This document shows, one piece after another, positions 55,855 through 64,000 of a DNA stretch of 64,000 nt. The notes beneath the pieces are model-generated. The model did no database searches, was not told the DNA's origin, and was given only the letters and a program-made list of their open reading frames with translations. A program made the translations under genes and the position numbers. Every line of letters starts with the position of its first letter. Positions within the stretch are counted from its first letter, which is position 1. Source of the DNA: DATENM01 sp045807725 (GTDB lineage Bacteria > Acidobacteriota > Blastocatellia > UBA7656); NCBI GenBank assembly GCA_045807725.1, contig JBJMGV010000132.1, positions 1 through 64,000 on the forward strand. Direction: 5' to 3'.

Positions 55855-57150
55855 TCACTGCGCACGATGAGACCTCCATGAATCGCGGAGCGCATTCCAC
55901 ATCCGACCGGCCAGCGGGTTCCGAGATCGAGAGAAACGCCCGCTGGCAAATCGGTCGCGAGCTTGAATGTCTGCCGGCAGTTCGAGCAGAAGACGATAAG
56001 CCGTCACATCGTCGGTCGAGAAGGCGTGGACACAGCCCCACAGATACAGATGGAAGCGGCGGTATAATCGCTCGCCCCAACGGGCGACGATTTCGTCGCG
56101 GTGACGGTCCAGGTTCTCGGCCCAGTGCCTGGTCGTGAGCAAGTAATTGTGGCGGTCATTACGCACCTCAATCAACTCGAAGGGCGTCTTCACAACCGCG
56201 TCAAGGTAATCCGTCAGTTGTAGCGGCGTCGTGTTCCCCGGCCAGATGTGTGAGAGCACAAATGAGGAGAAGGCGTACTTTTGCCGCGCGGCGCATGCGT
56301 CAAGAAATACGCGCCCGCCCGGCTTCAATAATTTCTCATACTGCGCCAGGGTGGCGGCATAGTCCGGCAGATGCTCGGTGACGCCGAGATTCACAATCGC
56401 GTCAAAGCGCTCCTCGGATGCGTATTCGAGGAAGTGCTCGCGGACGACCTGGCACGGCAGATTCTCGTGAGCGATCAGATCGTTGACGTAACGCTCCGAC
56501 TCGGCTGAGATCGTCAGCGAGGTCACGCGCACGCCGCGCTTGCCGGCGTACTCCGTAAACGCGCCCCAGCCCGCGCCGATGTCGAGGACGCGCCAGCCGG
56601 GCCGTATGCCGCAAGCGGCGATGGCCGTGTCCAGTTTGCGCCGGATGGCGCTGTGCAGCGGCTCCGCGTCATCCTCGAAATAGCCGTGCGAATAGCAGCG
56701 GTGTTGTTGATCGAGAAAGAGCAAATAGAAATCCGACTCGCTGTCGTAATGCTCACTGATCCACTGCTTGTCGCGCTCCACCTGGCCGAAGAGCAAGCGT
56801 TGCCCATAAGTTGACCAGAGGTAAAGCAGCGGGTGGCGGTCGGTGAGCCGTGTGCGAAGATCCAGCGCCGCCACCAGATCGCCTTCGATGCCGATGTCGC
56901 TATCCAGGTAGGCTTCGCCGATTCGCTTCTCGTCCATAGAAGTGATGGCTGCTAAGCCGCGCTGGTTATGGATGGCGACTCGGAATTTGACCGCCCCATT
57001 GCCGATGCGGCGCAACGCTCCATCAAGTTCCAGCTCGAATGCCGTGTCGGGCAGCAGGCTAGAGGCCAGGGAATCTATGATCTGTTTCAATCGTGCGGGC
57101 GGCTCAACTCTCTCGACACTCGCCGTTACAGGTAGCTTGATACTTTGCAC
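55855..57150 (-). CDS. Cyclopropane-fatty-acyl-phospholipid synthase-like methyltransferase
   Basis: 431 residues starting with GTG (AAGGAG 9 nt upstream). An N-terminal SCP-like ~110-residue domain, the YDSESDFYLLFLD (HYD) block, and RVLDIGAGWGAFTEYAGKRG (SAM motif I) with VTSLTISAESERYV and NLGVTEHLPD (motif II, close to the family's GMFEH, here GVTEH). The Cfa family makes cyclopropane or methyl-branched fatty acids in membrane lipids. The typical GVTLS and MGFEH are varied here, so a related lipid methyltransferase is possible. It stands alone and is convergent with the phosphoesterase. Confidence 0.85.
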   Translation of the reverse strand: MQSIKLPVTASVERVEPPARLKQIIDSLASSLLPDTAFELELDGALRRIGNGAVKFRVAIHNQRGLAAITSMDEKRIGEAYLDSDIGIEGDLVAALDLRTRLTDRHPLLYLWSTYGQRLLFGQVERDKQWISEHYDSESDFYLLFLDQQHRCYSHGYFEDDAEPLHSAIRRKLDTAIAACGIRPGWRVLDIGAGWGAFTEYAGKRGVRVTSLTISAESERYVNDLIAHENLPCQVVREHFLEYASEERFDAIVNLGVTEHLPDYAATLAQYEKLLKPGGRVFLDACAARQKYAFSSFVLSHIWPGNTTPLQLTDYLDAVVKTPFELIEVRNDRHNYLLTTRHWAENLDRHRDEIVARWGERLYRRFHLYLWGCVHAFSTDDVTAYRLLLELPADIQARDRFASGRFSRSRNPLAGRMWNALRDSWRSHRAQ

Positions 57151-57271
57151 TTTAATAATCTCCTTCTCTGTATGTCGTGCGCGGCGCAGGGTCGCTCCAG
57201 CAGACCGGCTCTGGCCAGCGGATCACTTTAACTATTCGTTCCTGAGAATTGCTCCTACTGATTGACGGCAG

Positions 57272-58297
57272 CTAAATCTGTTGCTTGAGCCAACCGATCA
57301 CCTGATTTTCCAGACCAGGCGGGCTGAGCTGGCCAAGATCGAGGCGCTTCGGGAAATAGATATGGCCGCCCGGCTCGACCCATATAGTGGAAAGCGCGTG
57401 GGAAGCCCCGGCGATGGCCGGTATTACGGTTTCGGGTGGCACAAGCGGATCATGTCGGCTCTGCACGACCAGCGACGGGATACGCAGCCGGTGTAGCCTT
57501 GCTGCCACGCTTTCGCGTTCGTAATAGTCTCCGGCGCTGCGAAAGCTGAAGCGAGCCACGACGGTCAGCGAGTCTCGCTCTCGGCAAGAGCGGGCGCGGG
57601 CGACCACTGCCGTAGGTATCTGCACACGACCGCGCCCGGCGGCGGCGGCATAGGCTTTATTCAAACTGCTGAAGATGTGAAGCCGGTAGGGCCTGCGCGT
57701 GGGATGGTCGAAGGCTCTCGTCGCGTGATGCAGGTCCAGCGGCGGACAGATGGCCGCGACCGCGCGCAGCCGCGAGTCCGCCTGCTCGACGGCGGCGCGT
57801 AAAGCGATGTGGCCGCCGACTGAATAGCCGAGCAGCAAAACATGCTTGTAGCGCGCGACCTCAGGGGCGGCCAGCGCCGCCCACAGGTCTTGAGTGATGC
57901 CGCCGTGGAGGATGTCTTCGCCGGAGAAGTCCGCGCCGCGCAGCGACAGACGCAAGCAAGAGAATCCAGCTTGCGTAGCGGCCTGCGCGGCGCTCGCACA
58001 GTAAGGACTCATGGCGTTGCCGGACAGGCCATGCACGATCAGGACAATCGTATCGGCCCCTTCGACCTCGGAGAGCAGCCCGGTCAGGCGCACAGGCCCC
58101 ATCACCGGGTCAGCAACGTCGGTCTGAAAGGCGCGAGATTCGCAGTTTGTCGGTGGATGGAGCAGGGAGAGCAGCGCCGGGACTATTGTCCAGAGGTGCC
58201 CTGCCGCGTGTCCCAACAACCGCCGCGCTGGAGACGCTTTCGACTGGCGTGGCCGAAGGCTTGGTGTTGTTCTGTTAATCAGCAATCCATTCGTCAT
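57272..58297 (-). CDS. Alpha/beta hydrolase (YheT/COG0429-like)
   Basis: 341 residues. The fold is shown by LIVHGLSGNAMSPYC, SLRGADFSGED, the nucleophile elbow LGYSVGGHIAL (Ser about residue 170), VVQSRHDPLVPPE (acid) and VEPGGHIYF (His). The nucleophile is Ser, so an esterase, lipase or thioesterase activity is likely. COG0429/YheT-type enzymes are membrane-associated and often act on acyl esters. There is an apparent second unit after the Cfa-like gene, both on the minus strand, but separated by 121 bp. Confidence 0.85.
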   Translation of the reverse strand: MTNGLLINRTTPSLRPRQSKASPARRLLGHAAGHLWTIVPALLSLLHPPTNCESRAFQTDVADPVMGPVRLTGLLSEVEGADTIVLIVHGLSGNAMSPYCASAAQAATQAGFSCLRLSLRGADFSGEDILHGGITQDLWAALAAPEVARYKHVLLLGYSVGGHIALRAAVEQADSRLRAVAAICPPLDLHHATRAFDHPTRRPYRLHIFSSLNKAYAAAAGRGRVQIPTAVVARARSCRERDSLTVVARFSFRSAGDYYERESVAARLHRLRIPSLVVQSRHDPLVPPETVIPAIAGASHALSTIWVEPGGHIYFPKRLDLGQLSPPGLENQVIGWLKQQI

Positions 58298-58325
58298 TTT
58301 CGTTACCGTCTCCGTCTGTAATTAA

Positions 58326-58355
58326 TCAGGGGCGGCTACAGCAAGCCGCCCCTGA
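58326..58355 (-). terminator. Probable terminator of the secreted-protein gene
   Basis: A 12-bp perfect stem TCAGGGGCGGCT/AGCCGCCCCTGA (58326-58337 with 58344-58355) has a 6-nt loop, 45 bp downstream of the gene at 58400-58870. The following run is only TTAATTA, so termination may be partial. Confidence 0.65.
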
Positions 58356-58399
58356 CTGTCGCGTTCGTGCGCGGTTAGCGATATGCCTTGCGGCTCGCG

Positions 58400-58870
58400 C
58401 TAGTAATCAATCGTGCCGACGAGGGTCAACTCGAAACCGCCAGTGAGCGGGTTAACGGTCACCACGAAGTCGGCGCTGCCGCTCGCCTCCGCAAACCGGC
58501 CCGTGCCCCCGACAAAGTGGAATATCCCGTGATCAATACCTATGGTTGGATCGAATGATCCTTGAACTACCATGTTCAGCTTATCGCCATTGGCGGCAAC
58601 GACTGTCGCTGTGCCGCTGGACGGTATCTTGCCGTTGGCGTCGGGCGGGCCATAATTGACGGTCCCGGTGGTGGTCCACAAACCAAGATGGGTAGCCGTG
58701 CCGGAAGCGGTGACGTTAGCGCCGATTATGTGGCCCGCTTCATCTGTGATAAAGGACGCGACTCCGTTGCCGTTAAGGGCAAAGGGGCGTTCGGTGGCTG
58801 CGGCGGGGATCGCTCCCAGCAGCAAGAGGGTGATTACCGTGATAATTCGCATCGTTGAAAATCGTCTCAT
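58400..58870 (-). CDS. Secreted beta-rich protein (allene-oxide-cyclase-like barrel?)
   Basis: 156 residues from the ATG at 58870, which has AAGGAG 7 nt upstream (an upstream start at 58888 overlaps that Shine-Dalgarno). The signal peptide is at about 1-24 (IITVITLLLLGAIPAAAT). The mature protein is made of short beta strands and turns with Gly-rich segments (TASGTATHLGLWTTTGTV, GGTGRFAEASGSADF). The GTGRFAEASG motif is seen in bacterial barrel-like domains related to allene oxide cyclase/dirigent folds. Function unknown. Confidence 0.7.
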   Translation of the reverse strand: MRRFSTMRIITVITLLLLGAIPAAATERPFALNGNGVASFITDEAGHIIGANVTASGTATHLGLWTTTGTVNYGPPDANGKIPSSGTATVVAANGDKLNMVVQGSFDPTIGIDHGIFHFVGGTGRFAEASGSADFVVTVNPLTGGFELTLVGTIDY

Positions 58871-58888
58871 CTGTTTTCTCCTTTTCAT

Positions 58889-59250
58889 TAGCTACGTACT
58901 GACTATCGAGTGACGCATAGAGTAATTAACCATACTTGTGGCTCCTCTATACTTCCGCCCTGGCGCTGAGCCGGTCATCAAGACCTGCTCAAGCCTGTTG
59001 TCACTCTAGAGTGGTCAACAATCGAAAAACATCACACCCTGTTTTTTGCTGAAGCTCACAGGCCATCGGCGAGGAGGATGCAGAGGCGCGGCGGCGCGGC
59101 GGGTGAGATGGACACGGCAAGGCGCGCCGGCCAACCTTTTCAGGCTGCCTAAGCGCTTGAGGTCAAGGTGGATTATCGAAGGCGAGGAATGTGTACCGGC
59201 TACGAGCAGGATGTGGCTTTGGCGGGCGCTCTCCGGCAGACTCGCGAAGA
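58889..59250. other. 362-bp gap; upstream region of the secreted-protein gene with a palindrome
   Basis: No gene is supported. A perfect 12-bp palindrome CACTCTAGAGTG (59002-59013), extended imperfectly on each side (GTTG...CAAC), could be an operator about 130 bp upstream of the start at 58870. The plus-strand ORF near 59046-59321 looks spurious. Confidence 0.45.
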
Positions 59251-60255
59251 CTATTTTCTCAGCACTTCAAAATAGTGGTAGGCAATCTCTTCAGTTGTTC
59301 CTTGACTGGTCATTCCCTTGAGGAGCAACTCGTAATCGCCGGCCTTGAGCAGGCGTGCCGGCAGATTCAAGATGACGGCTCGCCCGGCGCGCACACGGTG
59401 CGCCGCTAAATCGCCTTGCGACCAGACCTGCGCCCCACCCGGCGCGCGAAGCTCAGCGCCGAAGCTTCGGTATTCATCTTCCGGCTCGATGCCGACTTCG
59501 ACTTTCACCCTTTGCGCCGATTGAGGCAGTATCAGCTTCGGGCGGGCGCTGTCGTTGCGTGAGAGGCCCGGCCATAAGGCCAGCGAGACGATGGCAGCAG
59601 GCGGGGGGCGGGTTGTGGATTCTTCCAACTGGCGCTGGAGTTCACCGATCACTTGCTGGCTGCGCTCGCGCTCGTCGCGCTCGCGCTCAAGCTCGGTGGA
59701 CATCTCTTCGCGGCGCGCCCGCTCGTCGGCGACCTGCTGTTGGAGAGCGTGCTCGTCGCGCTCGCGCGCCTGTTGCTCTGCGCGAAGCCCCGCAAGCTGC
59801 GCGCGCAGGCGAACGCTATCTGTAATCAGCCATGCGCCACCGATCATGACCAGCACAGCGGCGGCGGCTAGCGCGTATCTGGCCACCGGGTTGAGTCCCG
59901 CCAGAAAGGCTCTGACAACGCCCGGCCATGTGATGGAGGCTTTAACGCCCGACTGTCGCGCCCCTTTCTCTACTACCGCGAACTCAGGCGCGACGCGGGC
60001 TAAAGCTCTGGCGAATTCCACCTTTCGGCGTCGCTCTGCCGAGGCAAAAAAGCGGCCCTCGAACTGCCCGCGCTCGCGCTCAGAGAGTTCCCTTCGCACA
60101 TAAGCATCGATCAAATCGCTCTCTGCCGCCTCTATGCTTCGCAGGCATAGCGGGTCTTGAAAGGCGCGCTCTTCGACCTCTACCTGCTCTTCTTCCGTGA
60201 GATCGCCAAGCAGGTAGCGAACGAGCAACTCTTCGCTGAACGAATCCACTCTCAT
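59251..60255 (-). CDS. Putative membrane-anchored anti-sigma factor
   Basis: 334 residues. The N-terminal cytoplasmic part (about 1-125) is helical with two similar hairpins (EELLVRYLLGDLTEEEQVEV and SDLIDAYVRRELSERERGQF), a pattern of anti-sigma domains without the usual HxxxCxxC zinc motif. A TM (about 125-148, YALAAAAVLVMIGGAWLIT) is followed by an Arg/Glu/Gln-rich coiled coil (about 150-215) and a C-terminal beta-sandwich-like domain (about 225-334). It starts 60 nt after the sigma gene in one operon, so binding that sigma factor is the natural guess, not shown by sequence alone. Confidence 0.75.
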   Translation of the reverse strand: MRVDSFSEELLVRYLLGDLTEEEQVEVEERAFQDPLCLRSIEAAESDLIDAYVRRELSERERGQFEGRFFASAERRRKVEFARALARVAPEFAVVEKGARQSGVKASITWPGVVRAFLAGLNPVARYALAAAAVLVMIGGAWLITDSVRLRAQLAGLRAEQQARERDEHALQQQVADERARREEMSTELERERDERERSQQVIGELQRQLEESTTRPPPAAIVSLALWPGLSRNDSARPKLILPQSAQRVKVEVGIEPEDEYRSFGAELRAPGGAQVWSQGDLAAHRVRAGRAVILNLPARLLKAGDYELLLKGMTSQGTTEEIAYHYFEVLRK

Positions 60256-60314
60256 GCTTAAAATGTCCCTTTATAGAATAAGTGGCAAAAACCGCCTATT
60301 CATCACAAGGCGCG

Positions 60315-60941
60315 TCATTTTTCCAGACACTGCTCGACGCATGCCTGGAGCTTTTCTCTGAGACGTAGCGCACGCATCCTTAGCGTGTTGACCGGGACCT
60401 TGAAGCGGTCGGTCAGCCGCTTGCGGTTTTCTATCTTGGTTCCTTTCTCTCCCTGATAATAGGCGATGATCAACTCGCGGTTATCGGCAGGCAGATTTTC
60501 CAGACATTGGCGCAGGCATTCAATTGGCGCTTCCGACTCTGAAGCATCGTCGGCGAGGGGTTGCGAGTTGGCCATCTCACTCATCGCCTGTTGCTCCCTG
60601 GCCCGTTCTTTGCCGATCTCCAGCAGGAGCAAGCGCGCCACGCCCATACAATAAGCGGATGGGGTGCGAACCTCTTCGCCTGCGGCCAGCTTTCTGGCCA
60701 CACGGTTCATGGTTTCGTCGGCGTGGTCTTCAGGAAACGGACAGCCGCGCCATTCAAAAAATCGTATCAGGTTGCCGCGAACCTCAAGGTATTTCTCGCC
60801 GGCGCTGTCGCGGTCTTCCCCGAAAGCGGCCAGCAACCTATCGAACGCGTCTTGCGTTAAGGCCCACCTGAGGCGCGGCACGGAAGCCGCCGGCGTAGCT
60901 GCCGATTCGCTTTCGATGTCTCCCCTGCTCAGCCCTTCCAT
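60315..60941 (-). CDS. ECF-like sigma factor
   Basis: 208 residues with GGAGG 5 nt before the ATG. Region 2-like part (about 30-110): FDRLLAAFGEDRDSAGEKYL, FFEWRGCPFPEDHADETMNR. Region 4-like part (about 140-200): CLENLPADNRELIIAYYQGE and RFKVPVNTLRMRALRLREKL as the helix-turn-helix. It is a diverged ECF type; the core -10-binding DEVFL-like block is weak. It lies 18 nt after the CHAT gene stop and before the anti-sigma-like gene, and the three are certainly one operon. Confidence 0.85.
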   Translation of the reverse strand: MEGLSRGDIESESAATPAASVPRLRWALTQDAFDRLLAAFGEDRDSAGEKYLEVRGNLIRFFEWRGCPFPEDHADETMNRVARKLAAGEEVRTPSAYCMGVARLLLLEIGKERAREQQAMSEMANSQPLADDASESEAPIECLRQCLENLPADNRELIIAYYQGEKGTKIENRKRLTDRFKVPVNTLRMRALRLREKLQACVEQCLEK

Positions 60942-60959
60942 CGCTGCCTCCGCGTCCGA

Positions 60960-63900
60960 TCATTTCCACTCGCCCTGAAGCGTGAAGGCGGCCCAGTAGT
61001 GAGGGGCCATCCAGCGTTTGTCTTTCCACATCGAGACCTGAGCCGCGCGCAAGGCGGCGGCGGGCCTGAGTCCCTGCTTCAACATCGCTTCATAGAAACG
61101 CCCCATGAACTCAGACGTAGCCCGGTCGTCAACCTGCCACAGGCTCGCCACGACGCGCGGCGTGCCGGCGTACATAAAGCCGCGCGTCAGCCCCACCAGC
61201 CCTTCGCCTTTGATCTCTTTGCCGAGCGCCGTCTGACATGCGCTGAGCACCACGAGGTCGGCTTGCAGTTTCAAGTTATAGATGTCGTAAAGCCGCAGAA
61301 AGCCATTCTGTGCGTGGCCCTGCTCGTCTACGAGCGACAAGACTACCCCGGACAACTCCGGGTGATGGTTGTTGATCAAGCCGTGCGTGGCGAAATGAAC
61401 GATGGCATAGCGGGCCAGTTCGGGGCTGGTCGCTGCCGCGCGGTTGGCGGCGAAGTCTACCGCTTCGAGCTTCTTGCTTTCGGGCACGAGGCGCATGATC
61501 TGGTCGGCTTCCTGTCGGCTGAAGCGCAGCCTGACGAAACCGCGCAGCCCCAATTCGGTGGCCGACCTGTTGACATCGCCCGTCGTCTCTGAGGCCGCCG
61601 TCGCCCGGCTCTTGCTCGCGCGTCCGATTCTCGGATCATCGCTATCAAAGACGGGGTCGGCGAAAACGGCGACAGCCTTGTCAGCCGGTTTGCGCCCGCC
61701 GATCTCTCGCCGCAGAGCCGCCAGCACGGACGCCGAAGGGAGAGTGATGATCTCGTGATCCGCGATCAGCGGCGACGAGACAGCGCCGGGACGCGGGGTG
61801 GGCAGAGCCGCGAAGGCTGTGTATTGCAGCATTCCTTCACCAACGATGACCAGCCGTTTGTTCTGTAGTTCGGCAGCCACAGGGCCTAACAGCATACGGC
61901 TCAACAGGGCGGCGGCTTGCGGGTAATCGGTAGCGGCTTGCTCTATTCGTTTGCGCCTTTGTTCCGGGGTTTCGCCGATGGGCGACTGGTTGCGCGCCGT
62001 CAGCAGTTCGTAGACGCGCCGCGCCGCCTCTTCGATCTCCGCCCGTTTGGGCAGTTCAAAACTTTGTATCGAAGCCGGCGTCACCGCCCAGAGGAAGCTC
62101 TTCTCTTCGCCAAGCGCGTATTCCAGCAGCAGCGTCTGCTCGTCGAGCAGATCGTGCTGAAGCGCTTCGAGGGTCAGCGGGGCCGGCTCAGTCAGCGCGG
62201 CGTATCGCGGGCTGATCTGCCGTATCTGCGCCTGGGTCTGCTCGTAGTCTGTCGTGAGCGTGTTGATCTCTTTAGCCGCCGTCGCCGCCTGTTCTTCGGT
62301 GTGCTTGCTGCTGAGCAGGCGCATCTGGCCGTCCGCCTTGTCGGAGATGGCTTGTCTTAGCAGCCGCTCGCGTTCAAGCAAGGACGGATCAACCCCTTCA
62401 CGAATTTCACTGCTGGCTTCGGCGAGCATTTCGAGCAGGGATCGCGCACGGCCCCGCTCGCTCGCCTGTAAGGCGGCGGCGTCGAAGCCTGCCGAGGGCT
62501 GCTGTTTGTGCATGCGCATCAAGAGGTCAACATAAAACTCGTGCGACTTGCGAACCGACGCGAAGAAGGCGGCGCGCAGTTGATAGCTCTTGACGTTGAC
62601 GCGCAATGACTCGACCGCCGCCAGCGCCGCCTCGATGCGACGGCGGGCCTCAATGAGGTTGCCGCGATCACGTTCGAGCCGCGCCATATGCGCCAGCACT
62701 CCCGCTTCATTGTTCGGATCGCCGATGGCGCGCGATATTTCCAATGCCTCGTTAAAGCAATCGAGCGCCTTCTGCGGCTCGCCCAGTTCCCGGTAGAGCG
62801 CGCCGACGTTTTTGAGCGCGCTTGCCATCTGACGCCGATTGCCGACGGCGCGATGCAAGGCAACCGACTGATTGAAATAATCAAGCGCCTGCTGCTTCTC
62901 TCCGAGGTTCGTGTAACAGCTAGCGATGTTGTTGAGCGAGACCGCTTCGCCGTCGCGGTTATTCATAGCGCGGCGTAGCGCGAGCGCGCGCTGGTTGATC
63001 TCAAGCGCCTTGCGAAAATCTTTCAGGTCGGCGTAGTTGACGGCGATGTTGTTGAGGACGTTCCCCTCGCGATACTGGTCGCCGGCGGCGCGAAAGATCT
63101 CTAGCGCCTGATTGTAGAAGTCAATCGCTTTCTGATACTCGCCCAACGTGCCGTAGACCCAGCCGATGTTATTGAGCGCGATGGCGTCGCTCTGGGCGGG
63201 GCCTAGCTGCTTGTGAATCACCTGCGCCTGGGTGTAGAGGTCGAGCGCCTTCTGATAATCGCCCAGGCCCGAATAGGCCGTGCCCATGTTGTTGAGGACG
63301 GTCGCCTCGCTCGAACGGTCATTCAACTGTCGCCTGATTGAAAGCGACTGCTGACAGAGGTCTATCGCCTTCTTATACTCGCCGAGGTCGCTGTGGATCA
63401 CGCACTGGTTATTGAGCAGCGAGGCCTCTTTTCGCACGTCGCCCAGCGCGGCCAGCACCTTGCGCGACTGGTCAAAGAAGTCGAGCGCCTTCGGCCAGTC
63501 GCCCATGTACCCATAAGCCATGCCTATATTATTAAGCGTGCCGACCTCGCCGACGCGGTCGCCACTCGCTCGCCTGAGCGGCAACGCCTGATTGAATAGC
63601 TCAAGCGCTTTCTTCTTATCCCCGAATTCGATGTAGACCTGGCCGGTGATGTCGAGCGTAATGGCTTCGACCTTCTGCCCCAGGCGACGCGCTTCTTCGC
63701 CGGGCTGACGGGCCGCGTCATGCGCAACGGGCAGGGCGCGCTCCGAGAAGTCGAGCGCCTTCTGCTTGTCGCCGGCACCAATGTAAGCGGAGCTGATCAG
63801 GTAGAGCGCGGTGGCTTCCCATGCCGGGTTTTTAGCCGACTGGCAGAGCGGGAGAGCCTGCTGGTATTTCTCTATAGCCTTCAGCCGCAACTCGGTGGTC

Positions 63901-64000
63901 GCTTGCCTGCCAAGCAGTATGCCTTCAGCGATCAACCCCTGAGCGGCGACCAGGCTCTTGTCCTGCGCGGTCGCGGCTCGCAACTCCTGAACCTTAATCT
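60960..64000 (-). CDS. CHAT-domain protease with TPR repeats (5' end beyond the window)
   Basis: At least 1012 residues; the frame stays open to the window edge, so the start codon is not seen. Residue numbers here count from the TTG at 63983. About 11 kinesin-light-chain-like TPR repeats (about 40-450, e.g. KALDLYTQAQ, NNIGMAYGYMGD, KALEINQRALALRRA) are followed by a helical linker and the CHAT (caspase-like) domain (about 700-1007). The catalytic His is in VHFATHG (about 867) and the Cys in VLSACQTALG (about 916), followed by FMYAGTPRVVASLWQVDD. Both dyad residues are intact, so it should be a cysteine endopeptidase. It heads the operon with the ECF sigma and its presumed anti-sigma. Confidence 0.95.
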   Translation of the reverse strand, partial: IKVQELRAATAQDKSLVAAQGLIAEGILLGRQATTELRLKAIEKYQQALPLCQSAKNPAWEATALYLISSAYIGAGDKQKALDFSERALPVAHDAARQPGEEARRLGQKVEAITLDITGQVYIEFGDKKKALELFNQALPLRRASGDRVGEVGTLNNIGMAYGYMGDWPKALDFFDQSRKVLAALGDVRKEASLLNNQCVIHSDLGEYKKAIDLCQQSLSIRRQLNDRSSEATVLNNMGTAYSGLGDYQKALDLYTQAQVIHKQLGPAQSDAIALNNIGWVYGTLGEYQKAIDFYNQALEIFRAAGDQYREGNVLNNIAVNYADLKDFRKALEINQRALALRRAMNNRDGEAVSLNNIASCYTNLGEKQQALDYFNQSVALHRAVGNRRQMASALKNVGALYRELGEPQKALDCFNEALEISRAIGDPNNEAGVLAHMARLERDRGNLIEARRRIEAALAAVESLRVNVKSYQLRAAFFASVRKSHEFYVDLLMRMHKQQPSAGFDAAALQASERGRARSLLEMLAEASSEIREGVDPSLLERERLLRQAISDKADGQMRLLSSKHTEEQAATAAKEINTLTTDYEQTQAQIRQISPRYAALTEPAPLTLEALQHDLLDEQTLLLEYALGEEKSFLWAVTPASIQSFELPKRAEIEEAARRVYELLTARNQSPIGETPEQRRKRIEQAATDYPQAAALLSRMLLGPVAAELQNKRLVIVGEGMLQYTAFAALPTPRPGAVSSPLIADHEIITLPSASVLAALRREIGGRKPADKAVAVFADPVFDSDDPRIGRASKSRATAASETTGDVNRSATELGLRGFVRLRFSRQEADQIMRLVPESKKLEAVDFAANRAAATSPELARYAIVHFATHGLINNHHPELSGVVLSLVDEQGHAQNGFLRLYDIYNLKLQADLVVLSACQTALGKEIKGEGLVGLTRGFMYAGTPRVVASLWQVDDRATSEFMGRFYEAMLKQGLRPAAALRAAQVSMWKDKRWMAPHYWAAFTLQGEWK

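Noticed and set aside
59046..59321. A 91-residue plus-strand ORF
   Set aside because: Arg/Gly-rich composition typical of random GC-rich frames; its end overlaps the anti-sigma gene on the opposite strand.
59251..60255. Zinc-binding anti-sigma (ZAS) protein
   Set aside because: The HxxxCxxC motif is absent; only the general architecture of an anti-sigma is supported.
59251..64000. Part of a type III-E CRISPR (Craspase) locus because of CHAT-TPR next to an ECF sigma
   Set aside because: No Cas7-11, Cas1, Cas2 or repeat array is visible in 64 kb; the analogy is only in logic.

Overview
The window is GC-rich, densely coded DNA of a free-living bacterium. The gene set suggests Acidobacteriota, perhaps Blastocatellia. 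It has many Hanks-type Ser/Thr kinases fused to TPR, PEGA, FlgO/TolB-N-like or PDZ parts, a Sigma70_ECF-type sigma factor beside a kinase, MacB-type permeases without their ATPase, a CHAT-TPR protein beside an ECF sigma factor, and intergenic DNA full of short inverted-repeat elements. This assignment is inference from gene content; there is no rRNA or other phylogenetic anchor here, and I saw no tRNA, rRNA, CRISPR array, transposase or prophage gene.

Region 1 (1-37.5 kb) is mainly metabolic and housekeeping. It holds the end of isocitrate lyase (aceA), a sugar-phosphate SIS isomerase/deaminase, lutBC (lactate oxidation), lepA, a ROK sugar kinase, a DedA protein with a Ser/Thr kinase, a class III nucleotide cyclase, an epoxide-hydrolase-like enzyme and a two-component system with a Cys-rich sensor. 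These are followed by an SDR, a methyltransferase, an RmlA-type nucleotidyltransferase, two MacB-like permeases, two tandem acyl-CoA ligases, an amidohydrolase, TatD, AIM24, priA, a Uma2 protein, a PLP dehydratase, small secreted proteins, DinB and the sdhCAB operon. Eleven repeat elements sit in the gaps. They are mostly inverted arms built of 7-9 nt units, and two of them enclose nested REP-like hairpins.

Region 2 (37.7-50.5 kb) is a phospho-signalling island. On the minus strand an ECF sigma gene is followed by a kinase-TPR gene. Divergent on the plus strand are an FHA-TM-trypsin-like protease, a kinase with a PEGA domain, a PP2C phosphatase, a kinase with a Pro/Thr-rich tail, and a 1007-residue kinase whose outer part is a beta-repeat array ending in a PDZ-like domain. 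Writer, eraser, phospho-reader and protease are all present in one block.

Region 3 (50.5-58.9 kb) has a gene set of unknown purpose: an unrecognised 211-residue protein, an ArsB/NhaD-like permease, an ABC exporter and a metallophosphoesterase. Opposite these lie a Cfa-type methyltransferase, an alpha/beta hydrolase and a secreted beta-rich protein.

Region 4 (59.2-64 kb) is a compact minus-strand operon: CHAT-TPR protease, ECF sigma factor, membrane-anchored putative anti-sigma factor. This is the best candidate for an undescribed system. A caspase-like protease made with a sigma factor and its likely membrane tether suggests that cutting the tether could release the sigma factor. The arrangement is visible in the sequence; the mechanism is inference.
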